A stretch of DNA of 39,121 nucleotides, from positions 1 through 39,121 of the forward strand of contig JASBRV010000105.1 of NCBI GenBank assembly GCA_030149295.1, in the 5' to 3' direction. The DNA comes from Bacteriovoracales bacterium (GTDB taxonomy: Bacteria; Bdellovibrionota; Bacteriovoracia; Bacteriovoracales; Bacteriovoracaceae). Positions 24,583 through 31,077 of this stretch are shown one piece after another. Every line of letters begins with the position of its first letter. The first letter of the stretch is position 1. Made by a program: the position numbers and the translations under genes. A model generated the notes under the pieces. The model had not been told where the DNA came from. It made no database searches and was given only the letters and a program-made list of their open reading frames with translations.

Positions 24583-25154
24583 GTAGTGAAGTCGAAACTC
24601 TAGACATTTATGTTCAACCCACACCTAACCCAAACGCTTTAAAGTTTATTCTCAATAAACCGGTTAAGCTTGAGGGAAACTCTACTTATCGTAGTCCTAT
24701 CGATTGTGGTGAAAATAAACTGGCCTATGAACTCTTTAAAGTAAGAGGCGTGGATCAAGTACATTTTTTTGATCAGTCCATCACCATCACAAAGTTTACT
24801 TACGAAGATTGGGACAATATTGATGAACCTCTTCAAGAAAAAATTAAAGAACATTACCCAGCCCATAACCCCGACTATCATGATCCCGATCCAGAAGCTG
24901 ATCGTCGTGCGGCCTTAAGCCCTGAGCTTCAGGAAATTGAAAAGATTCTTGATAAAACGATCCGTCCCGGTTTGCAAGGAGATGGTGGGGATATCCAAAC
25001 GATCAGCTATGAAGACAATATTTTGTTAGTGAAGTACATGGGAGCCTGCGGTACTTGCCCAAGCTCAACAACGGGCACTTTGTATGCCATCAAATCCATC
25101 CTCCAAGAAGAGTACAACCCCGAAATCGACGTCTACATCGCCCCCGACTTCTAA
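24579..25154 (+). CDS. nfu: Nfu-type Fe-S carrier with N-terminal Nfu domain
   Basis: 191 residues in two domains. The first (about 8-90, VQPTPNPNALKFILN...) is the Nfu_N domain best known from mitochondrial NFU1 and alphaproteobacteria. The second (about 115-191) is the NifU C-terminal domain with the cluster-binding C157-G-T-C160 in MGACGTCPSSTTGTL. It would receive clusters from SufBCD and deliver them to targets. It overlaps sufS by four bases and closes the operon. The stop codon TAA (25152-25154) overlaps the first REP-like repeat by two bases. Confidence 0.93.
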   Translation: MSSEVETLDIYVQPTPNPNALKFILNKPVKLEGNSTYRSPIDCGENKLAYELFKVRGVDQVHFFDQSITITKFTYEDWDNIDEPLQEKIKEHYPAHNPDYHDPDPEADRRAALSPELQEIEKILDKTIRPGLQGDGGDIQTISYEDNILLVKYMGACGTCPSSTTGTLYAIKSILQEEYNPEIDVYIAPDF

Positions 25155-25207
25155 GTGCGTAATACCTTTTTCCCAAAAAGTGCGTGATACCTTTTACGGG
25201 TATCGCG
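25153..25207. repeat. two tandem REP-like repeats with hairpins after nfu
   Basis: Unit one is AAGTGCGTAATACCTTTT (25153-25170) and unit two is AAGTGCGTGATACCTTTT (25178-25195). Between them CTTTTT-CCC-AAAAAG (25166-25180) forms a hairpin. Unit two continues into CGTGATACC / GGTATCGCG (25183-25191 with 25199-25207), a 9-base-pair stem with one G-U pair and a 7-base loop. Together these hairpins probably also end the suf transcript. Confidence 0.75.
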
Positions 25208-25738
25208 TTAAATTTCATACTTTCGAAGCTTTTTCCTCATCAACTCATTTTCATTTGGACTAATAGATAAGTTAATCCAATCTCGCCACTCTTTGCCAAA
25301 AGGTCCAGTTTCAAAATTAGAAAATGTATAATCCTCACAATTCTCACAAAGGCCTGCCCGTACAGGATTTTGATAAATATAGCGAACGACATTGAAATAA
25401 TAAGCTTCACTACTAATGAGTGACCAACGATAAGGAGCTCCAAAAATTCGATTGATTCGGTCCGCATGCCTAGCGATACTTTTTCCAAGGGCCTGATTAA
25501 AAAATTGCATAAACTCATCAATATTTGCCCGTGGAGTATAAAGACACATGTGATAGTGATTTCTCATCAAAATATATGCTTCCACTTTTACACCAAATCT
25601 CTTCTCACCTTCTATAAGGTGTTTCAAAAAGTACTCCCATACATCCTCTATGGGAATATAAAACCATTCTTTATTATTCGAACGGCTGGTCACATGGTAA
25701 GGCAACTCATCACTTCTAATTAATTTTCTTCTCGGCAT
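25208..25738 (-). CDS. REP-associated tyrosine transposase (Y1/IS200-like, RAYT)
   Basis: 176 residues of the HUH/Y1 superfamily. The HUH motif is His61-Tyr-His63 in ILMRNHYHMCLY. The catalytic tyrosine is probably Tyr120 in VVRYIYQNPVRAGL, the typical RAYT tail. LPYHVTSRSNNKEWF near the N-terminus is also characteristic. The protein nicks single-stranded REP hairpins. The ATG at 25738 is preceded by AAGGAG; a frame extension to 25765 has no ribosome site. The repeats either side suggest it recognises the GTGCGTGATACC family. There are no terminal inverted repeats of a classical insertion sequence. Confidence 0.9.
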   Translation of the reverse strand: MPRRKLIRSDELPYHVTSRSNNKEWFYIPIEDVWEYFLKHLIEGEKRFGVKVEAYILMRNHYHMCLYTPRANIDEFMQFFNQALGKSIARHADRINRIFGAPYRWSLISSEAYYFNVVRYIYQNPVRAGLCENCEDYTFSNFETGPFGKEWRDWINLSISPNENELMRKKLRKYEI

Positions 25739-25830
25739 TTTTTCTCCTTTTGAGAATAAATACAAAGTCTGCTCACAATCAGGTTTACTAAGCCATGAAA
25801 ATTAATAAGAATGTCTACGCTTCGCGCGCA

Positions 25831-25848
25831 AAAAGGTATCACGCACTT
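25831..25848 (+). repeat. REP-like repeat upstream of the CoA-transferase gene
   Basis: AAAAGGTATCACGCACTT, the reverse complement of the copies after nfu. It ends 18 bases before the ATG at 25867, so it lies in the presumed 5' leader of the CoA-transferase gene. Confidence 0.8.
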
Positions 25849-25866
25849 TTAGAATTGAGGAAAGTT

Positions 25867-27165
25867 ATGACAGTTAATTTGAAAATAAAGATCATTTCTC
25901 CAGAGAAAGTTTCGGACCTGATAAAATCTAATACCGATATTATTGTGGCGATGTGTGCGTGTGAACCACAAACAACAATGGCGAAACTTCACTTGGCAGC
26001 GCCACGAGTAAAAAACGTCAATGTCTTTAGCTGTTTGACTCTTAAAAGTTACCCATTTTTTGATCAAAAAGAAATGGAAGGACATTTCACTCTTGCGAGT
26101 TGGTTTCATGGTGCTCCCGCGCGCGCTGCTCAGAAAAAAGGTATCGGGACCGTTAGCTTTGTGCCCAATATGCTCCATCGTGCTGTACTTGATCGCCTTC
26201 ATGTTAGACGCCCTCACCTTTTTATTGGTTCATGTACTCCTCCTGATGAACATGGCTTTGTAAGCCTTGGCCCCAATTTAGTTTATGAAAAGCATGCCCT
26301 CTTTGAGGCAGATATTGTCGTTCTTGAAATTAATAAAAATCTTCCGCGAACTTATGGAGATACCCACATCCATGTAGATCAGGTGACTTATTTCACGGAA
26401 GCTGAGCATGAAATCCCTGCCTTAAATCCCATGGAGCCTGATGAGATTGAAAGACAAATTGGTCGCCATATTGCTGGCCTCGTTGATGATGGGGCGACAA
26501 TTCAATTGGGCATTGGTGGAATTCCTAATGCCGCTGCACTCGAGTTGAAAAATAAAAATGATCTCGGTGTTCATACAGAAATGTTGGTAGACTCCATGAT
26601 GGAGCTTTATCTTAATGGAAATATCACCAACAAAAGAAAGGCTTATTACCCTGGGAAGTTTGTCTGTACTTTCGCCATGGGAAAAAAGGAGCTTTATCCA
26701 TGGCTTAATAACAATCTTGCGGTGGAATTTCGCCAAGGAGAATGGTGTAACGATCCAAGTGTCACCAGAAAAAACTCACGCATGACCTCTATTAATACTT
26801 GTATGCAAATTGATCTTACGGGGCAGGTTGCTTCAGAAGGGTTAAGTGGCATTCAGTATTCGGGAACAGGCGGTCAGGCGGATACGGCGGTTGGAGCGAA
26901 GGAAGGCTATGACAATCTTGGAAAATCCATTATCGCGTGTCGCTCTACTGCTAAAAATGGAAGCCTTTCAACTATCACCATGGGCCTAAAAGCGGGTACA
27001 CCCGTGACTCTCCATCGCTCTCATACAGATTTTGTGGTAACGGAGTTTGGAGTCGCGAAATTACGAGGACGTACTTTAAGGGAGCGTGCCGAAGCATTGA
27101 TCAACATTGCCCACCCGGACTTTCGCGATCAATTGAGAGAAGAAGCGAAGGGAATTTATCTCTAG
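25867..27165 (+). CDS. acetyl-CoA hydrolase/transferase family protein (4-hydroxybutyrate CoA-transferase-like)
   Basis: 432 residues. Family features: GATIQLGIGGIPNAAAL, LGVHTEMLVDSMMELYLNG, NDPSVTRKNSRMTSINTCMQIDLTGQVASE, the GTGGQADTAVGA glycine loop, and the C-terminal FVVTEFGVAKLRGRTLRERAEALINIAHPDFR. It moves CoA between short-chain acids through an enzyme-bound glutamyl-CoA; the wording is closest to 4-hydroxybutyrate or acetate/succinate CoA-transferases. Which acid is used cannot be read from the sequence. The start is ATG 25867 with GAGGA five bases upstream. The same frame runs back through the REP repeat to 25795, but that extension is repeat-encoded and unlikely to be translated. 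REP-like repeats lie on both sides of the gene. Confidence 0.88.
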   Translation: MTVNLKIKIISPEKVSDLIKSNTDIIVAMCACEPQTTMAKLHLAAPRVKNVNVFSCLTLKSYPFFDQKEMEGHFTLASWFHGAPARAAQKKGIGTVSFVPNMLHRAVLDRLHVRRPHLFIGSCTPPDEHGFVSLGPNLVYEKHALFEADIVVLEINKNLPRTYGDTHIHVDQVTYFTEAEHEIPALNPMEPDEIERQIGRHIAGLVDDGATIQLGIGGIPNAAALELKNKNDLGVHTEMLVDSMMELYLNGNITNKRKAYYPGKFVCTFAMGKKELYPWLNNNLAVEFRQGEWCNDPSVTRKNSRMTSINTCMQIDLTGQVASEGLSGIQYSGTGGQADTAVGAKEGYDNLGKSIIACRSTAKNGSLSTITMGLKAGTPVTLHRSHTDFVVTEFGVAKLRGRTLRERAEALINIAHPDFRDQLREEAKGIYL

Positions 27166-27191
27166 AGACTTTTGATAACGCATCTTTTCAT

Positions 27192-27209
27192 AAAAGGTAT
27201 CACGCACTT
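27192..27209 (+). repeat. REP-like repeat downstream of the CoA-transferase gene
   Basis: AAAAGGTATCACGCACTT, identical to the copy at 25831-25848 and in the same orientation, 26 bases after the stop codon. CTTTT-CAT-AAAAG at 27184-27196 makes a small hairpin at its left edge. Confidence 0.85.
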
Positions 27210-27241
27210 TAGGCGGTGCGGCGAGAGTTTCTGACGGAGCT

Positions 27242-27250
27242 TGTTATAAT
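27242..27250 (+). promoter_or_regulatory. extended -10 promoter for the coiled-coil gene
   Basis: TGTTATAAT is a perfect extended -10 (TGn plus TATAAT). No convincing -35 is present, as is common for this promoter class. Transcription would start near 27257, leaving a short leader with a GGAAGGAT ribosome site before the ATG at 27280. Confidence 0.65.
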
Positions 27251-27279
27251 AGAGGAAATGCTCATTCAGGAAGGATGAT

Positions 27280-27996
27280 ATGAAGAAATCAGGAAGTCGC
27301 CCCTTTTCCCCTATTTACGAGAATTTTCAAAATCTTCTCGACAACAATCAAGGTGTATTTCGCCTTTTTCGAAAAACCAAAAACCCAGGAATGTACCAAG
27401 CTGTATGGCAAGCACGTCAGGGAGAAGTGGATACATTAAAAGAGCGACTCAAGTTTTGTGAAGAAAGCATTCGCCAAAAAAATGAAATGCTCGAGGAAAA
27501 AGAAAAATCTTGGCAGTCACGAGAACGTGATTGGTTTGAGCAACATGTAGACACCATGGATCTCCTTCAAAGCTCACAAGAGAAAATCCGTGACCTCGAA
27601 GAGGAAACGATCGAAGGCCTTGAAAAAGAAATCGAAGCTTGGAAAGAAAAAACGATCTCTCTTAGAGAAGATCTTGAAAAACATAAAACTCTCACTCGTT
27701 CTCTTAATCGCGTGATTGAGATGAAGACAGAGGAAAACAAAAAGCTCAGCGCAGATTTTAAAAAGCAGCAAAATCACCTCAATCTTTCTCAGCATGCTCT
27801 AATAAAGCTTGATGACGAATACGAAGCTGTAAGGTCACAAAATGAAGATCTTAAAGAGCGAGTGGCCTATCTTGAGGATGAACTCAAACAAGCACAAACT
27901 TACGCTAAAGAATTTAAGAAAATCAATCATCGCATGGAAAATGAGCTTTATCGTGTCAATCACGAATTAGAAAGGGCTCAATCCTTAATGAATTAA
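27280..27996 (+). CDS. coiled-coil protein of unknown function
   Basis: 238 residues, cytoplasmic, with no signal or membrane segment. The first 45 residues are not coiled coil (SGSRPFSPIYENFQNLLDNNQGVFRLFRKTKNPGMYQAVW). From about residue 46 to the end the chain is one long heptad-rich helix with many Glu, Lys, Leu and Gln (for example EEKEKSWQSRERDWFEQ and LEDELKQAQTYAKEF). Such proteins act as spacers, in cell shape, chromosome or motility systems, but nothing here says which. It has its own promoter and terminator, so it is a single-gene unit. Homologs would be hard to tell from other coiled coils by similarity alone. Confidence 0.75.
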   Translation: MKKSGSRPFSPIYENFQNLLDNNQGVFRLFRKTKNPGMYQAVWQARQGEVDTLKERLKFCEESIRQKNEMLEEKEKSWQSRERDWFEQHVDTMDLLQSSQEKIRDLEEETIEGLEKEIEAWKEKTISLREDLEKHKTLTRSLNRVIEMKTEENKKLSADFKKQQNHLNLSQHALIKLDDEYEAVRSQNEDLKERVAYLEDELKQAQTYAKEFKKINHRMENELYRVNHELERAQSLMN

Positions 27997-28023
27997 TTCT
28001 TAAAACATAATAGATAGGAAAAT

Positions 28024-28053
28024 AAAAAAGGCTCCTTTTGGGAGCCCTTTTTT
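28024..28053. terminator. bidirectional rho-independent terminator
   Basis: GGCTCC-TTTTG-GGAGCC stem (28030-28046), flanked by an A-run on the left (28024-28029) and a T-run on the right (28048-28053). It can end both the coiled-coil gene (+) and the HiPIP gene (-), which converge here. Confidence 0.9.
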
Positions 28054-28078
28054 ATTGGAATTTTTTTTAAATTCTTAC

Positions 28079-28444
28079 TTATTTTTCGCGATAAGACTTA
28101 CACCATCCAGCACCTGCTACATAGCGGTTTGCGGCCATGGTACATTTACCCCATTCAGGCTCACCTTTATCTGCTTTGTAGAATTTACAGTTGGCGCAGT
28201 TAGAACCTTCTTTAAATTTTTTGTAATTCTTATCCCCAGAAGCGTTAAGTTTCTTTGCTTCCGCTGCATCAGCAACGTACTTAAGTCTTTTCGCTGTTTT
28301 GTCGTTGATCATTTTAGACTTAATGGCCTCGGACTTTGGCATCGCTGCAGCTGCGAAAACTTCAGCAACTCTTACGAAAGGAGCAATAGCAAGTGCCCCA
28401 AAAGCGAGTTTAAAAAATTGGCGTCTTGTGTTGGTTGTTTTCAT
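28079..28444 (-). CDS. high-potential iron-sulfur protein (HiPIP) with Tat signal
   Basis: 121 residues. The N-terminus TRRQFFKLAFGALAIAPFVRVAEVFAA is a twin-arginine signal, fitting export of a folded cluster protein to the periplasm. The mature domain has four cysteines in HiPIP spacing: Cys83, Cys86 (C-x2-C), Cys101 and Cys115, in NCANCKFY and AGAGWCKSYR. These bind one 4Fe-4S cluster working between the +2 and +3 states as a soluble electron carrier. Its partner is unknown; cytochromes or a terminal oxidase are usual. AAGGAT lies eight bases before the ATG. The mature domain is about the normal length for a HiPIP. Confidence 0.92.
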   Translation of the reverse strand: MKTTNTRRQFFKLAFGALAIAPFVRVAEVFAAAAMPKSEAIKSKMINDKTAKRLKYVADAAEAKKLNASGDKNYKKFKEGSNCANCKFYKADKGEPEWGKCTMAANRYVAGAGWCKSYREK

Positions 28445-28507
28445 GTCTTGAGATCCTTAGTTAATTCTTTAGTAGATTTAGTTCATGCTCATTCATACTA
28501 CAATCTA

Positions 28508-28537
28508 GTTATACCAAAGAACTATGATCCTTCTCAA
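28508..28537 (-). promoter_or_regulatory. putative promoter for the HiPIP gene
   Basis: On the minus strand TTGAGA (28537-28532) and TATAAC (28513-28508) are separated by 18 bases. This would give a leader of about 55 bases. Assigned by eye. Confidence 0.4.
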
Positions 28538-28560
28538 CGTTTGTTGAAGTTTTGATCAAG

Positions 28561-28596
28561 GTAGGCACAGTCAAACTTTTGCTTCCATGTGCCTAC
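28561..28596. terminator. 9-base-pair hairpin after hemF
   Basis: GTAGGCACA (28561-28569) and TGTGCCTAC (28588-28596) are perfect complements around an 18-base loop, just after the hemF stop on the minus strand. There is no T-run on the exit side, so it may be a processing or stabilising stem rather than an intrinsic terminator. Confidence 0.5.
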
Positions 28597-28604
28597 TCGT
28601 TAGA

Positions 28605-29507
28605 CTACCAACTCTTTGGATAATAATAACTCAACATCTTTTCGTGAGGAGAGCCTTTTTTGGGATGGTATTTGTAGGTATAGCGGCATCTGGCAGGGAG
28701 AGAGATGAGAATGCTATCGGTACGTCCATTACTTTTTAAACCAAAAGAAGTGCCGCGATCATGAAGGAGGTTAAACTCAACATAACGCCCTCTTCGATGA
28801 AGCTGAAAATCTTCATCTTCATCGCTAAAAGATTCATCTTTTCGCTTTTCAAGGATGGGAAAATAGCTTTCTATAAAGTTTTCACTCACATCTTTCACCA
28901 TGGCCGCATCTTTAGGAGTATCTCCTGTATTATAATGATCGAAAAAGATTCCCCCAATACCACGCATTTCGCCACCACGATGATGATTCACAAAATATTC
29001 ATCACAGGTTTTTTTCCAAGCTTCATAAGTTCCATAAGGGGCGCAGGCTTTTTTCCACACCTCATGAAAGTATTGAAAGTCCTCTTCATGGGGATAAAAA
29101 GGAGTGAGGTCAGCACCTCCACCAAACCAAAACTTCTCCCCCGCTTGGATCATGCGAAAATTGGCGTGAACTGTCGGAACTCTGGGATTTCTTGGATGAA
29201 GAATTAAACTAATTCCCGCCGCCCACATTGAATTGTTTGTTCCCCCAATTTTCTTGGCAAAGGACGGATCAACCGTTCCGTGAACGAGAGAAACATTCAC
29301 TCCAGCATTTTCAATAATCTCGCCACTAAAGGCACGAGTTCTGCCTCCACCACCTGGGTTCCCATCAAAATCTTTTCGCTCCCATGGATCTTCGGTAAGG
29401 CCCTCGGTAAGCGACGCATCAATTTCTTGCATCTTATTTGTAATACGATCCTGAAGGTCTAAGACGTGGTTATGAAAGTCTGTTTTAATTTCATCAAGTG
29501 AGCCCAT
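28605..29507 (-). CDS. hemF: oxygen-dependent coproporphyrinogen III oxidase
   Basis: 300 residues, matching E. coli HemF (299). It oxidatively decarboxylates coproporphyrinogen III to protoporphyrinogen IX in heme synthesis and needs oxygen. Conserved parts are WERKDFDGNPGGGGRTRAFSGEIIENAGVNVS, SLILHPRNPRVPTVHANFR, FWFGGGADLTPFYPHEED, EMRGIGGIFFDHYN and GRYVEFNLLHDRGTSFGLKSNGRTDSILISLP. The ATG at 29507 is chosen because AAGGA is six bases before it and the length then fits; the frame extends eight codons further to 29531 without a ribosome site. Its presence implies an aerobic lifestyle. It is divergent from the DUF3943 gene. Confidence 0.96.
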   Translation of the reverse strand: MGSLDEIKTDFHNHVLDLQDRITNKMQEIDASLTEGLTEDPWERKDFDGNPGGGGRTRAFSGEIIENAGVNVSLVHGTVDPSFAKKIGGTNNSMWAAGISLILHPRNPRVPTVHANFRMIQAGEKFWFGGGADLTPFYPHEEDFQYFHEVWKKACAPYGTYEAWKKTCDEYFVNHHRGGEMRGIGGIFFDHYNTGDTPKDAAMVKDVSENFIESYFPILEKRKDESFSDEDEDFQLHRRGRYVEFNLLHDRGTSFGLKSNGRTDSILISLPARCRYTYKYHPKKGSPHEKMLSYYYPKSW

Positions 29508-29577
29508 GAATTGTCCTTGTCTTTTGAGCATGCTAAAAAATGAGCTGTTTTCTTATCACAATTAGGACATCAAAAAC

Positions 29578-30291
29578 ATGGGCCAATTGCGCCAAATTCT
29601 CACTATTTTTTGCTTTCTTTTAGCAACTCTTTGCCCAAGCCTCATTTATGGCGAGGATATGTCCAATGAGCAAAAAGCCCGTGCCCTTCAAAAACAAAAA
29701 GAAGCGAAGAAGGCAAGAAAGCGCCACAGTGAGTTTATTTACGGCTATATTGATCGCAAGCATACTCTATCGGAATCCCTGAAGCATATCGCTGCTATCT
29801 ATGGCGTCACTTGGGTCATCTATCCCCTCACCCAACCCGATGTCGTTCGTGAAAATGGCTCATGGAAAAACTATAGGGAAAATTTTGGTGAACTCGTTTT
29901 TGATAAGGACGAACCTTTTTGGAATTGGTTTGTGCATCCCATATCGGGCTCCCAACTCTATCTCTATTACCGTGCCGTAGGCTACAGCCGCATTGATTCC
30001 ATGGGCATGGCCTTTATTTCTTCAATGCTCTTTGAGTTTACAGTAGAGATTTATACCGAACCCGCTTCCATCCAAGATCTCTACCAAACTCCGGTCATTG
30101 GATCTTTTTTAGGAATGGGATTAGAAAATCTCTCTCTTTACCTTCTCAATTCTGGAAATGCCTTTGGCCGGACCATTGGTCACATTCTCAATCCAGCCAC
30201 TCTCTTTTGGTTTTATGAAGGCAAGGTTCAAATCGTGCCCCAAACAAATCTTAGAGATCGTCACGGTCTTTATATATCGGTGGGCTTCTAA
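29578..30291 (+). CDS. DUF3943-like exported protein
   Basis: 237 residues with a signal peptide (ILTIFCFLLATLCPSLIYGED). The central and C-terminal parts follow the DUF3943 pattern: EPFWNWFVHPISGSQLYLYYRAVGYSRIDSMGMAFISSMLFEFTVEIYTEPASIQDLYQTPVIGSFLGMGLE. This family sits in the bacterial envelope and its function is unknown. A basic helix (about residues 32-60, KARALQKQKEAKKARKRH) follows the signal. It ends in the strand-like GLYISVGF. The following outer-membrane protein gene starts on the last base of its stop codon, so the two probably work together. Confidence 0.75.
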   Translation: MGQLRQILTIFCFLLATLCPSLIYGEDMSNEQKARALQKQKEAKKARKRHSEFIYGYIDRKHTLSESLKHIAAIYGVTWVIYPLTQPDVVRENGSWKNYRENFGELVFDKDEPFWNWFVHPISGSQLYLYYRAVGYSRIDSMGMAFISSMLFEFTVEIYTEPASIQDLYQTPVIGSFLGMGLENLSLYLLNSGNAFGRTIGHILNPATLFWFYEGKVQIVPQTNLRDRHGLYISVGF

Positions 30292-30971
30292 TGAGAATTC
30301 TTACCACTATTTTTTTCTTTCTTTTACTCAACATAACAGCCCATGCCTATCGTTATGACTTCTCTTTAAAAGGAGGCTTTAGTCAGACTTGGGCCAGCCT
30401 CAATGGCACAAATGGTACCGCCGATGAAATGCATGGAACTGGATTTAACACCCACTTTGGTTACAAGTGGAAATATTTTGAGCTCACCTTTTCAAGTTAT
30501 ATTTACTGGGGAAGCATTGAAGATCTCGCTTTCCAAGCGAGAGGAGAAACCATCAATATTGACGAGGGAACATTTCGCCATGTGAGCTTTGGCCCCATTC
30601 TTCGCTATCAATTTCGTGGTGTTCAGCCCTTTAAGAATTGGTTTCTCTTCGCGGGACTAGGGCCTGTATGGTCGCTTCAGACGATCAAAGTTGATGAGTT
30701 CCGAAGTTCCGGTCCCCTTTACACCAGCAACGATAAACTGGCTTTTGAATCAACAGGAGGCTCACTCGTCTTTGGCCTAGAGGAGGACCTCCCTTACAAA
30801 GAGATGCATCCGGTGATTATTGAATTCATTTACTCCTATAAGAAATCTCAAGAAGTCTCCGTTGTTGATGCCAGTGATTTTGTAGAAACCAATATCCTAT
30901 CCACTGAGGAGGCCACTCAGGACCTTAGTGGCCACTTTTTCGGTATCTCCATCGGCTTTACAGTCTTTTAG
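30291..30971 (+). CDS. outer-membrane beta-barrel protein
   Basis: 226 residues: signal peptide (RILTTIFFFLLLNITAHA), then amphipathic strands throughout. Aromatic girdles are visible (YRYDFSLKGGFSQTWASL, FNTHFGYKWKYFELTFSSYIYWG, HVSFGPILRYQF, NWFLFAGLGPVW), and the chain ends FGISIGFTVF. A C-terminal Phe is the usual recognition signal for the BAM complex. About 8-10 strands are expected from the length. No specific family was recognised. The start overlaps the DUF3943 stop by one base, so the two are translationally coupled. Confidence 0.75.
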   Translation: MRILTTIFFFLLLNITAHAYRYDFSLKGGFSQTWASLNGTNGTADEMHGTGFNTHFGYKWKYFELTFSSYIYWGSIEDLAFQARGETINIDEGTFRHVSFGPILRYQFRGVQPFKNWFLFAGLGPVWSLQTIKVDEFRSSGPLYTSNDKLAFESTGGSLVFGLEEDLPYKEMHPVIIEFIYSYKKSQEVSVVDASDFVETNILSTEEATQDLSGHFFGISIGFTVF

Positions 30972-31001
30972 CCCTCCTTATTCCAGTAACTTAGAAATAT
31001 T

Positions 31002-31069
31002 TATAAATTCCCCGTTAAACTTGTCGATAAGGTTTGTAGAGGACCGGAACCTCCACAACCAACAAGGAT
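31002..31069 (+). promoter_or_regulatory. putative promoter and structured leader of the fecR-TPR-cyclase operon
   Basis: TATAAA at 31002-31007 is a possible -10 with a weak -35. The leader contains an imperfect stem pairing 31031-31042 with 31050-31060 (one bulge and one mismatch), ending four bases before the AAGGAT ribosome site. It could affect translation of the first gene. Confidence 0.3.
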
Positions 31070-31077
31070 GATAGCCC

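Larger units (their letters stand above)
25153..25848. mobile_element. RAYT gene with flanking REP-like repeats (REPtron-like unit)
   Basis: A REP-associated tyrosine transposase gene has two copies of an 18-base repeat on its 3' side (25153-25170 and 25178-25195, AAGTGCGTGATACCTTTT with G changed to A in the first) and one inverted copy on its 5' side (25831-25848, AAAAGGTATCACGCACTT). This is the usual layout when a RAYT and its REP family travel or are maintained together. A fourth copy lies beyond the neighbouring gene at 27192-27209. RAYTs are normally single-copy domesticated transposases, so this need not be an actively moving element. Confidence 0.75.

Noticed and set aside
25153-25207. 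CRISPR-like direct repeats
   Set aside because: There are only two short units with a 7-base gap, no spacers and no cas genes; they fit a REP family instead.
25795-25866. N-terminal extension of the CoA-transferase through the REP repeat
   Set aside because: The 24 codons are largely repeat sequence, lack a ribosome site, and the ATG at 25867 has a good GAGGA.
28055-28555. 166-codon + strand frame over the HiPIP gene
   Set aside because: It is antisense to a clear Tat-HiPIP gene, begins inside the terminator and has no motif or ribosome site.
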